DNA from: Burkholderiales bacterium | GTDB lineage: Bacteria > Pseudomonadota > Gammaproteobacteria > Burkholderiales > Ga0077523 | Assembly: GCA_019747905.1 (NCBI GenBank) | Contig: JAIEQG010000056.1 | Coordinates: 48,169-112,168 of the forward strand | Length of the DNA: 64,000 bases | Reading direction: 5' to 3' | Part shown: one piece after another, positions 8,935-17,735 of the stretch | Layout: each line of letters opens with the position of its first letter | Position numbering within the stretch: the stretch's first letter is position 1 | Program-made: the position numbers and the translations under genes | The notes under the pieces: model-generated | Database searches by the model: none | What the model saw: the letters and a program-made list of their open reading frames with translations, nothing else | What the model was told of the DNA's origin: nothing

Positions 8935-10041
8935 ATGTCCGACCTGGCCAACGTCGCCGCTCTCGCCCGCACCCCCACCCAGTTGCCGGTGGATTGGTAT
9001 TTCGACCCGACCATCTACGAATGGGAGAAACGTCTCCTCTTCGATGGCGGTCCTGGGTACGTCGGCCATGAGCTGATGGTGCCCGAGGTCGGTGACTACC
9101 ATACGCTGGAGTGGATGGGCCACGGCAAGACCCTGGTCAGGAACGCGAATGGTGTCGAGCTCTTGAGCAACGTCTGCCGCCACCGGCAGGCTGTGATGTT
9201 GAAGGGCCGGGGGCACGCGCAGAACATCGTCTGCCCGCTGCACCGCTGGACCTACGACATGGGCGGGAAACTCATGGGCGCGCCGCACTTTCCGGGCAAC
9301 CCGTGCCTCGACCTGGGCAAGACGCCGCTGCAGAACTGGAACGGCCTGCTCTTCGGCGGCAAGCGCGACATCGCGCGCGATCTCGGTCGGATGGCGGTCG
9401 GCAGGAAGTTCGACTTCACCGGCCACGTGCTCGACAAGGTGCTGATCGAGGAATACCCGGTCAACTGGAAGGCCTTCATCGAGGTCTACCTGGAGGACTA
9501 CCACGTCGAACCGTTCCATCCCGGCCTGGGCCGCTTCGTCGACTGCAACGGGCTCAAGTGGGAGTTCGGCGACTGGTACAGCGTCCAGACGGTCGGGGTC
9601 TACCAGCAGCTTGGCAAGCCCGGCACGCCGACGTACCGCAAGTGGCAAGACCAGGTGCTGCAGTACTACGGCGGCGAGCAACCGCCCCATGGCGCCATCT
9701 GGCTCACCTACTACCCGAACATCATGGTCGAGTGGTATCCGCACGTGCTCGTGGTTTCCACGGTCGTGCCGCGCGGTCCGGAAGCCTGCACCAACGTGGT
9801 GGAGTTCTACTACCCCGAGGACATCGCCCTCTTCGAGCGCGAGTTCGTCGAAGCCGAGCAGGCCGCCTACGCCGAAACCGCGGTGGAGGACCGCGAGATC
9901 TGCGTGCGCATGCAGGAAGGCCGCAAGGCCCTCTGGCTGCGCGGCGACAACGAATTCGGGCCGTACCAGTCACCGATGGAGGACGGCATGGTGCACTTCC
10001 ACGAGTTTGTGCGCAGGGAGCTGGAACCCGCCCTGCGCTGA
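8935..10041 (+). CDS. Rieske 2Fe-2S aromatic-ring-hydroxylating oxygenase alpha subunit
   Basis: 368 residues from ATG 8935, with GGAGG upstream. The Rieske centre is C81-x-H83 (NVCRHRQ) and C100-x2-H103 (IVCPLHRWTYD). The catalytic domain has the mononuclear-iron histidines in YLEDYHVEPFHPGLGRF (H190, H195), with a C-terminal acidic ligand expected. Homologues occupy the same place next to xseB-ispA-dxs in many Burkholderiales; their substrate is generally uncharacterised. No beta subunit or reductase is adjacent, so electrons must come from elsewhere. The neighbouring isoprenoid genes hint at a terpenoid or hopanoid-type substrate, but this is speculative. Confidence 0.88.
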   Translation: MSDLANVAALARTPTQLPVDWYFDPTIYEWEKRLLFDGGPGYVGHELMVPEVGDYHTLEWMGHGKTLVRNANGVELLSNVCRHRQAVMLKGRGHAQNIVCPLHRWTYDMGGKLMGAPHFPGNPCLDLGKTPLQNWNGLLFGGKRDIARDLGRMAVGRKFDFTGHVLDKVLIEEYPVNWKAFIEVYLEDYHVEPFHPGLGRFVDCNGLKWEFGDWYSVQTVGVYQQLGKPGTPTYRKWQDQVLQYYGGEQPPHGAIWLTYYPNIMVEWYPHVLVVSTVVPRGPEACTNVVEFYYPEDIALFEREFVEAEQAAYAETAVEDREICVRMQEGRKALWLRGDNEFGPYQSPMEDGMVHFHEFVRRELEPALR

Positions 10042-10057
10042 AGCGCCGATTCCGGCC

Positions 10058-10091
10058 GAGGACGCCGCCTGCGGGCGGCGTCCTCGTTTTT
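10058..10091 (+). terminator. intrinsic terminator of the Rieske gene
   Basis: Perfect 12-nt arms GAGGACGCCGCC (10058-10069) and GGCGGCGTCCTC (10074-10085), a 4-nt loop and then GTTTTT. It sits 16 bases after the Rieske stop and touches the stop of the convergent hydrolase gene. Confidence 0.9.
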
Positions 10092-10863
10092 AGCGACGCA
10101 GACGTCGTGCGAGGAAATCCACCGTCGCGGCGATCACGGCATCGGGCTGGTCGCGGTGGGGCGAATGGGCGCACTCGGCGAGCCTGAGGGTTTCGACATC
10201 CGGCGCCAGCCGCACGATGCGATCGATCTGGTCCATGGTCCCGTATTCGTCCTGCTCACCCTGGATCGCCAGGACGGGCACCCTGACCCTCGGCAGATAC
10301 TCCTCGATGTTCCATGCGAGGAAGTCGGGGTGCAGCCAGATGTCGTTCCAGCCGCGGAACGCCGATTCGACGTTCGCATGGCGGCGCGCGAGTCGCTCCC
10401 TGAGATCGGTGGTCTCGTAGGCGACCTTCGCGTCGGCGATGCTGGCCACGGAGAGGTCCTCGACCAGCACGTGCGGTGCCAGCACGATGAGCCCGGCCAC
10501 CGGGCGACCCGACCCGCCGGCATGGATCAGCGCGATCGATCCGCCGTCGCTGTGGCCGAACAGGACCGGCCGCTCGATCTCGAGGCGATCGAGCAGTTCG
10601 GGCAACACGATCAGTGCTTCGTCGTGCATGTAGCGCACCGCGCGCGGCGCCGTGATCGGGTCGGATTCGCCGTAGCCCCGGCGCGAATAGACCACGACCT
10701 CGCTGCCCGTGGCATCGGCCATCCGCTGCGGAAACTCCTTCCACAACGAAACCGAACCGAGGCCTTCGTGCAGGAACACGATCTGTGGCGCGTTGCCGAT
10801 GGCGCGGGCAGGTACCACGCGCAGGTATTCGAGCCGACTGCCGGCGATGTTTGCGAATGGCAT
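10090..10863 (-). CDS. alpha/beta-fold hydrolase
   Basis: 257 residues. The oxyanion region is FLHEGLGSVSLWKEFP, the nucleophile elbow is FGHSDGGSIAL, the acid is IQGEQDEYG, and the histidine is in ECAHSPHRDQP, so a full Ser-Asp-His triad is present. No signal peptide, hence cytosolic. It lies downstream of the benzoate-type ABC transporter genes on the same strand (about 165 nt, filled by a repeat). In box-type clusters a hydrolase of this kind has been suggested to open lactone or thioester side products; that assignment is only contextual. Confidence 0.85.
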   Translation of the reverse strand: MPFANIAGSRLEYLRVVPARAIGNAPQIVFLHEGLGSVSLWKEFPQRMADATGSEVVVYSRRGYGESDPITAPRAVRYMHDEALIVLPELLDRLEIERPVLFGHSDGGSIALIHAGGSGRPVAGLIVLAPHVLVEDLSVASIADAKVAYETTDLRERLARRHANVESAFRGWNDIWLHPDFLAWNIEEYLPRVRVPVLAIQGEQDEYGTMDQIDRIVRLAPDVETLRLAECAHSPHRDQPDAVIAATVDFLARRLRR

Positions 10864-11020
10864 TCAGCCCTCTCCGGCTTCAGCCCACAAGAGGGCTGGC
10901 CCGCTCACCCACCGCTCGAAAAGCGTGGGAGGGGCTGTGCGCCCCGGCTGCGCTGGACGCTGCCCAGTCACGGCCGCTGACATCTCTTGGGGAAAGACCG
11001 CAGGCCTGTCGGGGGGGTAG
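10864..11020. repeat. interrupted copy of the GC-rich intergenic repeat
   Basis: 10876-10903 (core CAGCCCACAAGAGGGCTGGC) is the inverse of 333-360, and the far end (GACCGCAGGCC then a G-run, to about 11020) matches the other end of the 32103-32169 copy. Between them is about 95 nt of unrelated sequence with its own short stems. It fills the gap between livF and the hydrolase gene. Confidence 0.6.
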
Positions 11021-11027
11021 TCATTCT

Positions 11028-11744
11028 TCAGACGCCCAGGTGGGTATGCAGCAGCTCGGGCTTTGCACGCAGTTCGGTCGCCGTTCCGGAAAACACGACC
11101 TGCCCCTTGACCAGGATCACCGCGCGATCGGCGAGCGCGGTCACGGCCGCATGATTGCGGTCCACCACCACGGTCGCGATGCCACTCGCGCGAATCGCAA
11201 CGATGATCGCCCAGATCTCGCGCGCCATCAGCGGGGCGAGCCCTTCGGTCGCCTCGTCGAGAATCAGCAGGTCCGGATTGGTCATGAGTGCCCGGCCGAT
11301 GGTGAGCATCTGCTGCTCGCCTCCGGATAGCGCATCGCCGGCATGGCCGATGCGATCCGCAAGCCGCGGAAAGCTCGCGAGCACGCGATCGAGCGTCCAC
11401 TCGCGCTGGCCGCGCGCGCCGCTGCGCGCCGCCATCACCAGGTTCTCGCGGACCGAGAGGTTGGGGAAGATCCCGCGCCCTTCCGGAACGTAGGCGATGC
11501 CGCGCCGCGCGATGCGGTGCGTGGGCTGGGCGGTGACGTTCTCGCCGCCCGCCCGGACCTCGCCGCGCTGCGGCCGCACCAGACCGAGCAGCGATTTGAG
11601 CAGCGTGCTCTTGCCCATGCCATTGCGACCCATCAGTGCCACGGCTTCGCCCCGACTCACGGTGAAATCCACGCCGCGCAGGATGTGACTCGCCCCGTAG
11701 TACGTGTGTAGATCACGGCCCTCGATGATCGGAGTTGCGGTCAC
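11028..11744 (-). CDS. livF: branched-chain-type ABC transporter ATP-binding protein LivF
   Basis: 238 residues. Walker A is MGRNGMGKST, the signature is LSGGEQQMLTIGRAL, Walker B LLILDEATEGLAP, and AYVPEGRGIFPNLSVREN is characteristic of LivF. Second ATPase of a hydrophobic-amino-acid/aromatic-acid importer. The start overlaps the livG stop in an ATGA arrangement. Together with livG, livM, livH, the binding protein and benzoate-CoA ligase, the context indicates import of benzoate or a similar aromatic acid rather than leucine. Confidence 0.92.
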   Translation of the reverse strand: MTATPIIEGRDLHTYYGASHILRGVDFTVSRGEAVALMGRNGMGKSTLLKSLLGLVRPQRGEVRAGGENVTAQPTHRIARRGIAYVPEGRGIFPNLSVRENLVMAARSGARGQREWTLDRVLASFPRLADRIGHAGDALSGGEQQMLTIGRALMTNPDLLILDEATEGLAPLMAREIWAIIVAIRASGIATVVVDRNHAAVTALADRAVILVKGQVVFSGTATELRAKPELLHTHLGV

Positions 11745-12499
11745 GCCGACGCCTCCGGTTCGCCGAGGTAGGCTTCACGCACCGCCGCGCTCGCGCGGAT
11801 CTGGTGCGGCAATCCCGATTCGAGCACCCGCCCTTCCACCATGACGGTCACGCGATCCGCCACTTCGAAGACCGCGTCCATGTCGTGCTCCACCAGCAGG
11901 ATGGCGTGTGCCGGCCGCAGACTCTTCAGCAATTCGATCATCCGTGCCGACTCTTCCGCACCCATGCCCGCCAGCGGCTCGTCGAGCAGCAGCACGTCGG
12001 CACCCGTAGCGAGCACCATCGCGATTTCGAGCTGTCGCTGCTCGCCATGGCTGAGCGCGGCGCCGACGACGTTCGATCGCACGCCAAGTCCGGCCTGTTC
12101 GAGGGCCGAGGCCGCCCGGTCGCGCACCGAAGCGTTGCCGTGGGCACGGCCAAGGATGCGCCACGCCTGTGGATCGCGCGACTGTGCAGCCAGTCGACAA
12201 TTCTCGAAGGCCGTGAAGCGGGCGAAGATGTTGGTACGCTGGTAGCTGCGCCCGAGCCCCAGCAAGGAACGTCGATGGTTCGGCAGCGGCGTCACGTCTG
12301 CGCCCCGCAGCAGGATGCGACCGCTCGTCACGGGCAGGTCGCCGGACAGCAGATTGATGCACGTGGACTTCCCGGCACCATTGGGGCCCAGCAAGGCATG
12401 CACTTCGCCGCGCACGAGCGACAGCGAGACGTCGCGATTGGCAGCCAACCCGCCGAAGCGGCGGGTCAACCCGTCCGCGGCCAGCAGCACCTCAGCCAC
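11741..12499 (-). CDS. livG: branched-chain-type ABC transporter ATP-binding protein LivG
   Basis: 252 residues. Walker A LLGPNGAGKSTCINLLSG, signature ALSHGEQRQLEIAMVLATGA (LSHGE replaces LSGGQ, as is common in LivG) and Walker B VLLLDEPLAGMG. LGRSYQRTNIF is the LivG Q-loop region. ATPase of the cytoplasmic face. Overlaps livM by 8 nt upstream and livF by 4 nt downstream, so the four transporter genes are translationally coupled. Confidence 0.92.
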   Translation of the reverse strand: MAEVLLAADGLTRRFGGLAANRDVSLSLVRGEVHALLGPNGAGKSTCINLLSGDLPVTSGRILLRGADVTPLPNHRRSLLGLGRSYQRTNIFARFTAFENCRLAAQSRDPQAWRILGRAHGNASVRDRAASALEQAGLGVRSNVVGAALSHGEQRQLEIAMVLATGADVLLLDEPLAGMGAEESARMIELLKSLRPAHAILLVEHDMDAVFEVADRVTVMVEGRVLESGLPHQIRASAAVREAYLGEPEASA

Positions 12500-13454
12500 C
12501 GCCGGCTCCGAACGCGCGCCTGACGCGGCCGGGCAACGCCGCCAATCCTCCGGGCAGGAACAGCACGGCAGCCACGATCACGCCACCCATCAGGAGCTGC
12601 CAATGCTTGGTCCACCCCGAGAAAACCTCCTGCATCGCGACGAAGGCGAAGGCACCGCCCACCGACCCCGCGAGACTGCCGATGCCGCCGAGGATCACCA
12701 TGAGCAACACGTTGCCCGACTGATGCCACGACAACAGCTCCGGCGTGACGAAACCGAACAGGATGGCGTAGAGACTGCCCGCAAGGCCCGCGAGGGCGCC
12801 CGCGATGGCGAACGCCGCCAGCTTGTAGCGCACCGTCGCGAAGCCGAGCGCGCGCATGCGTTGCTCGTTGCTGCGGATGCCGACGATGGCGCGCCCGAAT
12901 GGCGACTCGAGCAGCCGCGCGAGAAACCACCACGTGAGAAACAGCAGCGCTGCCACGAACCAGCATTGCTGGCGTGCCTCGCCGAGGTCGAACGGCTGCA
13001 AGCTGCCGATGGCAGCACTGGGTTTGAAATTGAGATAGATCCCGTCGGACCCGCCGCCCAGCCCGGTGTCGTGGAAGACGTAGAAGACCATCTGTGCGAA
13101 TGCCAGCGTCACCATGATGAAGTAGATGCCGCGAGTACGCAGGACGAACAGGCCGATCACCAGGGCGGCCAGCCCCGCTGCAACTACTGCTCCCGGCAGC
13201 ACCAGCCACAGGCTCGCCGGGTCGTACTTCGGTGCTAACAGCACAGTCGCGTAGGCACCGATGCCGAAGTACGCCGCATGGCCGAAGCTCACCAGGCCCG
13301 TGTAACCCACGAGCAGATCCAGGCTCAGCGCGAAGATGGCAAGGATCATCGCCTTGGCCAGCAGTTCGGTGTAGAAGGCCGAGTCCGTGAATGGAAAAGC
13401 GATCACCGCAACCGCAGCGACCAGCAACGCGACCCTGGAAGCACGCAATCTCAT
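12492..13454 (-). CDS. livM: branched-chain-type ABC transporter permease LivM
   Basis: 320 residues from ATG 13454 (MRLRASRVALLVAAVAVIAF). About nine to ten hydrophobic segments; SLDLLVGYTGLVSFGHAAYF near residues 45-65 and SNEQRMRALGFATVRYKLAA are LivM landmarks, the latter being the coupling helix region. The start overlaps the livH stop by 4 nt (ATGA). The frame stays open far upstream because of high GC, but that extension is not membrane-like. Confidence 0.92.
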   Translation of the reverse strand: MRLRASRVALLVAAVAVIAFPFTDSAFYTELLAKAMILAIFALSLDLLVGYTGLVSFGHAAYFGIGAYATVLLAPKYDPASLWLVLPGAVVAAGLAALVIGLFVLRTRGIYFIMVTLAFAQMVFYVFHDTGLGGGSDGIYLNFKPSAAIGSLQPFDLGEARQQCWFVAALLFLTWWFLARLLESPFGRAIVGIRSNEQRMRALGFATVRYKLAAFAIAGALAGLAGSLYAILFGFVTPELLSWHQSGNVLLMVILGGIGSLAGSVGGAFAFVAMQEVFSGWTKHWQLLMGGVIVAAVLFLPGGLAALPGRVRRAFGAGGG

Positions 13455-14317
13455 CCGCGACGGAAAATGCCCTCGGGCCGCCAGAGGAGCACCGCAGCCA
13501 TCACGAGATACACGGCGAGTCCGGCGTACTCCGGGACCAGGACCTTGCCGAACGTGTCGGCCAGTCCGATCACGAGCGAGGCGACCAGCGCACCGGTCAC
13601 CGAGCCGATACCGCCGATCACCACGACGACGAACGAAATGATCAGCACCTGGTTCCCCATGCCCGGGTACACCGACGACACCGGCGCGGCGAGCATGCCC
13701 CCGAATGCCGCCAGCGCCACGCCGAGCGCGAACACGATCCGGTAGGTGCGATCGATGTCGATGCCGAGCGCCTGCACCATGTCGCGATCGTGGCTGCCGG
13801 CGCGGATCACCATGCCGAGCTTGGTGCGGCGGATCAGCAGGAACAATCCGGCGGCGAGCGCGATGCACGCTGCGGAGATCACGAGGCGGTAGACCGGATA
13901 CGAGAGTGTATCGGTCAGCGGGATCGACGCCGCGAACAGGGCCGGCACATCCACGCCGTGCACATCGTCGCCGAACAACAGACTGCGTCCCTCCTCGAAG
14001 ATCAGGATGAGGCCGTAGGTAAGCAGCACCTGCTCGAGGTGGTCGCGCTTGTACAAGTGCGCGTACAGGAGCCATTCGAGCAGTGCACCGAATGCGAATG
14101 CGAGCGGGATACCGAGCAGGATCGCGAACAGCAGGTTGCCCGTAAGGCCGGTGAGCGCGAAGGCCAGGTACGCACCCACCATGTAGAAGGCGCCATGCGC
14201 GAGGTTGATGACGCCCATGATGCCGAAGATGAGCGTGAGGCCGCTCGCCACCAGGAAGAGCAGCAGGCCGTACTGGACGGCGTTGAGGAGCTGGATGAGG
14301 AAGGTGGGGAGGTCCAT
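13451..14317 (-). CDS. livH: branched-chain-type ABC transporter permease LivH
   Basis: 288 residues from ATG 14317 (MDLPTFLIQLLNAVQYGLLL). Contains GLTLIFGIMGVINLAHGAFY, the classic LivH segment, then SHDRDMVQALGIDIDRTYRI as the coupling loop and VVVIGGIGSVTGALVAS. Integral inner-membrane permease, paired with LivM. Separated from the binding-protein gene upstream by a palindromic repeat (14351-14440), which might adjust expression between the abundant binding protein and the membrane parts. Confidence 0.92.
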   Translation of the reverse strand: MDLPTFLIQLLNAVQYGLLLFLVASGLTLIFGIMGVINLAHGAFYMVGAYLAFALTGLTGNLLFAILLGIPLAFAFGALLEWLLYAHLYKRDHLEQVLLTYGLILIFEEGRSLLFGDDVHGVDVPALFAASIPLTDTLSYPVYRLVISAACIALAAGLFLLIRRTKLGMVIRAGSHDRDMVQALGIDIDRTYRIVFALGVALAAFGGMLAAPVSSVYPGMGNQVLIISFVVVVIGGIGSVTGALVASLVIGLADTFGKVLVPEYAGLAVYLVMAAVLLWRPEGIFRRG

Positions 14318-14350
14318 CGTGGGCGGTAGACGAGCTGGCGAGCATCGCTG

Positions 14351-14440
14351 GCCCCACCCCAACCCTCCCCCGCCCAGGCCGGGGGAGGGAGCCGTACACC
14401 CCTTCCCCCAGCTTCGCTGGGGGAAGGTTGGGATGGGGGC
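14351..14440. repeat. REP-like bipartite palindromic repeat, copy 2
   Basis: Begins GCCCCACCCCAACCCTCCCC, contains the stems CCCCCGCCCAGGCCGGGGG and CCCCCAGCTTCGCTGGGGG, and ends GGAAGGTTGGGATGGGGGC. Same family and architecture as 4713-4800. It lies inside the putative transcript between the binding-protein gene and livH. Confidence 0.85.
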
Positions 14441-14457
14441 CGGCGCCAGCCCAACGA

Positions 14458-15759
14458 CTACATCTTGCAGCCCCGCGCCGGATCCGCCAGCGCCTTGATC
14501 GATACAGCCACCATCTTGTTCTCCTTGCCCTCGGCCTTGCGCAGGTAGATGTCCTGGATCGGGTTGTGCGCACGCGACAGCGTGAACGTCCCGCGCGGGC
14601 TCGCGATCTGGGCGGTCTCCATTGCTTTCACCAGCTCAGCGCGCTTGCTGACATCGCCCGCAACGGCGGTCAACCCCACTTCCAGCAGTTGCGCTGCGTC
14701 GAATCCCTGCACCGCGTACACGTCGGGCTGCACCTTGTACGCCTTCGCGTAGCGCAACCGGAATGACTGGTTCTGCGGATTCAGGATGCCGTCGGCGTAG
14801 TGCAGGGTCGTGATCAGGCCCTGCCCCGCGTCGCCCATCGCCTCGAGCGTGCCGTCGGTCAGAAAGCCCGAGGCGTACAGCGGGATCGAAGCGCGCAGAC
14901 CCGCGGCGGCATAGTCCTTGACGAACTTGACCGCACCCGCGCCCGCGAAGAACACGAACACCGCATCGGGCTTCGACGCCGCGATCTCGGTGAGGAACGG
15001 CTGGAACTCGACGTTCGGAAACGGCAGGGTGAGCTCCTTCACCACCTTGCCGCCCTCCTTCTCGAAGGCTTCCTTGAAGCCTTCCACGGACTGCTGGCCG
15101 GCCGAGTACTTCCAGGTGAGCGTAACGACCGTCCTGTGCTTGCGTGCCGCCACCTCGCGGCCCATGGCGTAGGCCGACTGCCAGTTCGAGAACGAACTGC
15201 GGAAGATGTTCGGCGCGCACAGCGGACCGGTGATTTCATCCGCACCGGCGTTTGGTATGACCATCAGCGTGTTGGTCTCACGCGCCACCTTGGCCATCGC
15301 CAGCGCGACGCCCGAATGCACGGTACCGACCAGGACATCGACACGGTCGCGCTTGACCAGCTTGTTCACGTTCTCCGTGGCCTTCGCCGGATCGGATTCG
15401 TCGTCCACCGTGAAGAACTCGACCGCGCGGCCGCCGAGCTTGCCGCCGTTGGCTTCCACCTGCAGCTTGAAGCCGTTGGTGATGGCATTGCCGAGCGCAG
15501 CAAAGGTGCCGGTGTAGGGAAGCATGAGGCCGACCCGGAGTTTGTCCTCGGCCTGGGCGCATGCGATTGCGGCAACGCTGAGAGCCAAAGCTTTCACCAC
15601 GAAGGACGCGAAGGACACGAAGGTCACGAAGGAAGGAAAAGCCTGCAGGCCACGATCGCGCACCTCATCGGGACTCGCTCGGGACACAAGATTCCTTTGC
15701 CTTTCCTTCGTGTCCTTCGCGTCCTTCGTGGTGAAAGCGTTTGCAATGGTTCTTTGCAT
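14458..15759 (-). CDS. periplasmic aromatic/branched-chain-type ABC substrate-binding protein
   Basis: 433 residues. The mature protein starts near AEDKLRVGLMLPYTGTFAAL and shows the type I periplasmic fold of Peripla_BP_6 (SGVALAMAKVARETNTLMVI, NIFRSSFSNWQSAYAMGREV, GFDAAQLLEVGLTAVAGDVS). Its place between benzoate-CoA ligase (18 nt) and livHMGF suggests an aromatic acid ligand. The first 57 residues are odd: MQRTIANA is followed by about 49 residues encoded by an inserted palindrome (15590-15738), after which a signal-peptide core LALSVAAIACAQA resumes. Without the insert the N-terminus would be a textbook signal peptide. The insert keeps frame, so the product is probably made but with an extended or altered export signal. 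Confidence 0.88.
   Translation of the reverse strand: MQRTIANAFTTKDAKDTKERQRNLVSRASPDEVRDRGLQAFPSFVTFVSFASFVVKALALSVAAIACAQAEDKLRVGLMLPYTGTFAALGNAITNGFKLQVEANGGKLGGRAVEFFTVDDESDPAKATENVNKLVKRDRVDVLVGTVHSGVALAMAKVARETNTLMVIPNAGADEITGPLCAPNIFRSSFSNWQSAYAMGREVAARKHRTVVTLTWKYSAGQQSVEGFKEAFEKEGGKVVKELTLPFPNVEFQPFLTEIAASKPDAVFVFFAGAGAVKFVKDYAAAGLRASIPLYASGFLTDGTLEAMGDAGQGLITTLHYADGILNPQNQSFRLRYAKAYKVQPDVYAVQGFDAAQLLEVGLTAVAGDVSKRAELVKAMETAQIASPRGTFTLSRAHNPIQDIYLRKAEGKENKMVAVSIKALADPARGCKM
15590..15738. repeat. palindromic repeat inserted in a signal-peptide coding region
   Basis: Left arm 15590-15623 and right arm 15705-15738 are perfect 34-nt inverted repeats starting GCTTTCACCACGAAGGACGC, built of GAAGGACRC-type units; the left side has an extra 9-nt unit (15624-15632). 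The 149-nt element lies within the binding-protein gene in frame, contributing the peptide TTKDAKDTKE on one side and FVSFASFVVKA on the other. I recall repeats of this 'TTKDAKDTK' type from intergenic regions of environmental proteobacteria, but could not check. Confidence 0.85.
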
Positions 15760-15777
15760 GATCCCGAACCTTCCCGG

Positions 15778-17373
15778 TTACCGCGCCGCGACGCGAGCGC
15801 GAAGTTTGAAGCGCTGGATCTTGCCCGTGGCCGTCTTCGGCAACTCGTCGACGAACTCGAGCCAGCGTGGATACTTGAAAGGTGCCAGACGCGACTTGAC
15901 GTGCTGCTTGAGGGCCTCCGCCAGGTCCGGCGCTGCAGCGTGACCGGGCTTCAACACCACGAACGCCATGGGCTTCACCAGGCGGTCGATGTCCTCACGA
16001 CCGATCACCGCCGCTTCCAGCACGGCCGCATGGGTGATCAGCGCCGCCTCCACTTCGACGGGCGAGACGTACATCCCGCTCACCTTGAGCATGTCGTCGC
16101 TGCGCCCCGCGTAGACGTAGTAGCCGTCGGCATCCTGCAGGTACTTGTCACCGCTGCGCGTCCAGGGCCCCTGGAACGTGGCACGCGATTTCTCGCGGTT
16201 GTTCCAGTAGAACGCAGCGCTGGTGGGGCCGGAGATCTGCAGTTCGCCCGGCTCCCCCGGCGGTACCGGTGCGCCGTTATCGTCGACGATGCGAACTTCG
16301 TAGCCGGGTACCGGCTTGCCGGTGGTGCCATAGCGCACGTCGCCGGGGCGGTTCGACAGGTAGATGTGCAGCATCTCGGTGCTGCCGATGCCATCGAGGA
16401 TGTCGATGCCGAAATGGGCGGACCAGCGCTTGCCCAGCTCCTCCGGCAACGCTTCTCCGGCGGACGTGCAACGGCGCAGCCGCACGTCGCTGCGGGCCGG
16501 CAGTTCGGCGTTCGCCAGCAAGGCGGCATAGAGCGTCGGCACGCCGTAGAAGACCGTGGGCCGGTGCTGTTTCAGTCGGGCGAAGACGGCTGCGGGCGTA
16601 GGGCGCTCGGCCATCAGGATCGCCGTGGCTCCGACCGCCATGGGAAAGGTGAGGCTGTTGCCCAGGCCGTAGGCGAAGAACAACTTCGCCGCGGAGAACA
16701 CGACGTCGTCTTCCTGCAGTCCCAGAATGGGGCGGGCGTACAGCTCGGCGGTCTCGATGAGGCTCGCGTGAACGTGCACCGTGCCCTTGGGCGCTCCGGT
16801 CGACCCGGAGGAGTAGAGCCAGAAACAGGAGTCGTCCGACGTGGTCGCCGCCGGCTCGAACGGCCGATCGGGCCCCTCGAGCAGCTTCGCGAAGGGCCGC
16901 AGTCCGTCACCGCCGGCACCGGACACGACCACGTGCGCGAGGGTCGGGATCTTTCCGATCAGCGGTGCAAACACCGGCAGTAGCGGGGCGGACACGAACA
17001 GCACGCGTGCGCGGCTGTCGCGCAGCATGTACTCGTAATCGCTGGTGGTGAGCAGCGTATTGGCGCACACCGGCACGATTCCCGCCTTCACGCACCCGAG
17101 AAACGCGGTCGGAAAGTCGATCGAATCGTGCAGCGCGAGCAGTACGCGCTCTTCCATGCGTACGCCGAGGTCGACCAACGCGTGCGCGAAGTGGTCCACG
17201 CGGCGCGCAAGTTCGCCGTAGGTGCACGCACCGGTGTCATCGATGAACGCCGCCTTCCCGGCCCGCCCGGCGCGCAGGTTGCGCTCGAGCAGATCATGCG
17301 CGGCGTTGTAGTCGCGCGGAATGACGATCCGGGGCGGGCTCGATCCGTGATCCGCCGTACTGAACTCCGGCAA
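15778..17373 (-). CDS. bclA: benzoate-CoA ligase family protein
   Basis: 531 residues from TTG 17373, chosen because GGGGAGGAG lies six bases upstream; no ATG or GTG occurs in the right place. Adenylate-forming enzyme that makes benzoyl-CoA from benzoate, ATP and CoA in the cytosol. Visible: the P-loop YSSGSTGAPKGTVHVH, GIGSTEMLHIYLSNRPGDVR, YYVYAGRSDDMLKVSGMYVS and the catalytic lysine in LPKTATGKIQRFKL. YNAAHDLLERNL and FFAYGLGNSLTFPM are typical of the BCL subfamily. Heads the ligase-transporter transcript and is divergent from boxR. Whether it also accepts hydroxy- or halobenzoates cannot be read from sequence. Confidence 0.9.
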   Translation of the reverse strand: MPEFSTADHGSSPPRIVIPRDYNAAHDLLERNLRAGRAGKAAFIDDTGACTYGELARRVDHFAHALVDLGVRMEERVLLALHDSIDFPTAFLGCVKAGIVPVCANTLLTTSDYEYMLRDSRARVLFVSAPLLPVFAPLIGKIPTLAHVVVSGAGGDGLRPFAKLLEGPDRPFEPAATTSDDSCFWLYSSGSTGAPKGTVHVHASLIETAELYARPILGLQEDDVVFSAAKLFFAYGLGNSLTFPMAVGATAILMAERPTPAAVFARLKQHRPTVFYGVPTLYAALLANAELPARSDVRLRRCTSAGEALPEELGKRWSAHFGIDILDGIGSTEMLHIYLSNRPGDVRYGTTGKPVPGYEVRIVDDNGAPVPPGEPGELQISGPTSAAFYWNNREKSRATFQGPWTRSGDKYLQDADGYYVYAGRSDDMLKVSGMYVSPVEVEAALITHAAVLEAAVIGREDIDRLVKPMAFVVLKPGHAAAPDLAEALKQHVKSRLAPFKYPRWLEFVDELPKTATGKIQRFKLRARVAAR

Positions 17374-17735
17374 GCGCTTCTCCTCCCCGATTGATTTCGT
17401 ATCCCGCGCCGTCGTTGCGGCCGGCCTGCACTCTAGCGTGACCCGACCAGTCCGGTACAGCACTGCACAGCCGCGGGATCCGGGCGCGCTCCTCCGTCGG
17501 TTCCACCTGCGCCACCGGGACCACGACAGCGGATTCGGCAATATATTGCTGCTCTCACGCCCTGAACGATTAACTGCTCTAGTTCATCGCCTTATACGTT
17601 CTCCAGTAACGCCCTGCAAGCCTGACGGAGGCGCAGGGACCGGATCATTTCAAGGAAATCGGCAAAATAACGCTTGCGCCATGAAACGTCCGGAACTAGA
17701 GTTCTTCCGCCGTTCTCACCCGTCCGAGGTTCTTT
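17374..17735. promoter_or_regulatory. bclA/boxR divergent promoter region with palindrome
   Basis: About 360 nt without a convincing gene between the divergent ligase and boxR genes. It contains the perfect 12-nt palindrome GCAATATATTGC (17538-17549) in a locally AT-richer stretch, a candidate operator or promoter element. BoxR/BzdR regulators act on promoters of this kind with benzoyl-CoA as inducer; the site assignment is inference. Confidence 0.5.

Noticed and set aside
12492..14573. livM frame extended to 693 codons
   Set aside because: The extension is a different-frame reading of livH; the ATGA overlap at 13451-13454 and membrane profile fix the start at 13454.
15590..15738. possible minimal mobile element with its own gene
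   Set aside because: Too short (149 nt) to encode anything beyond the host frame; treated as a non-autonomous repeat.
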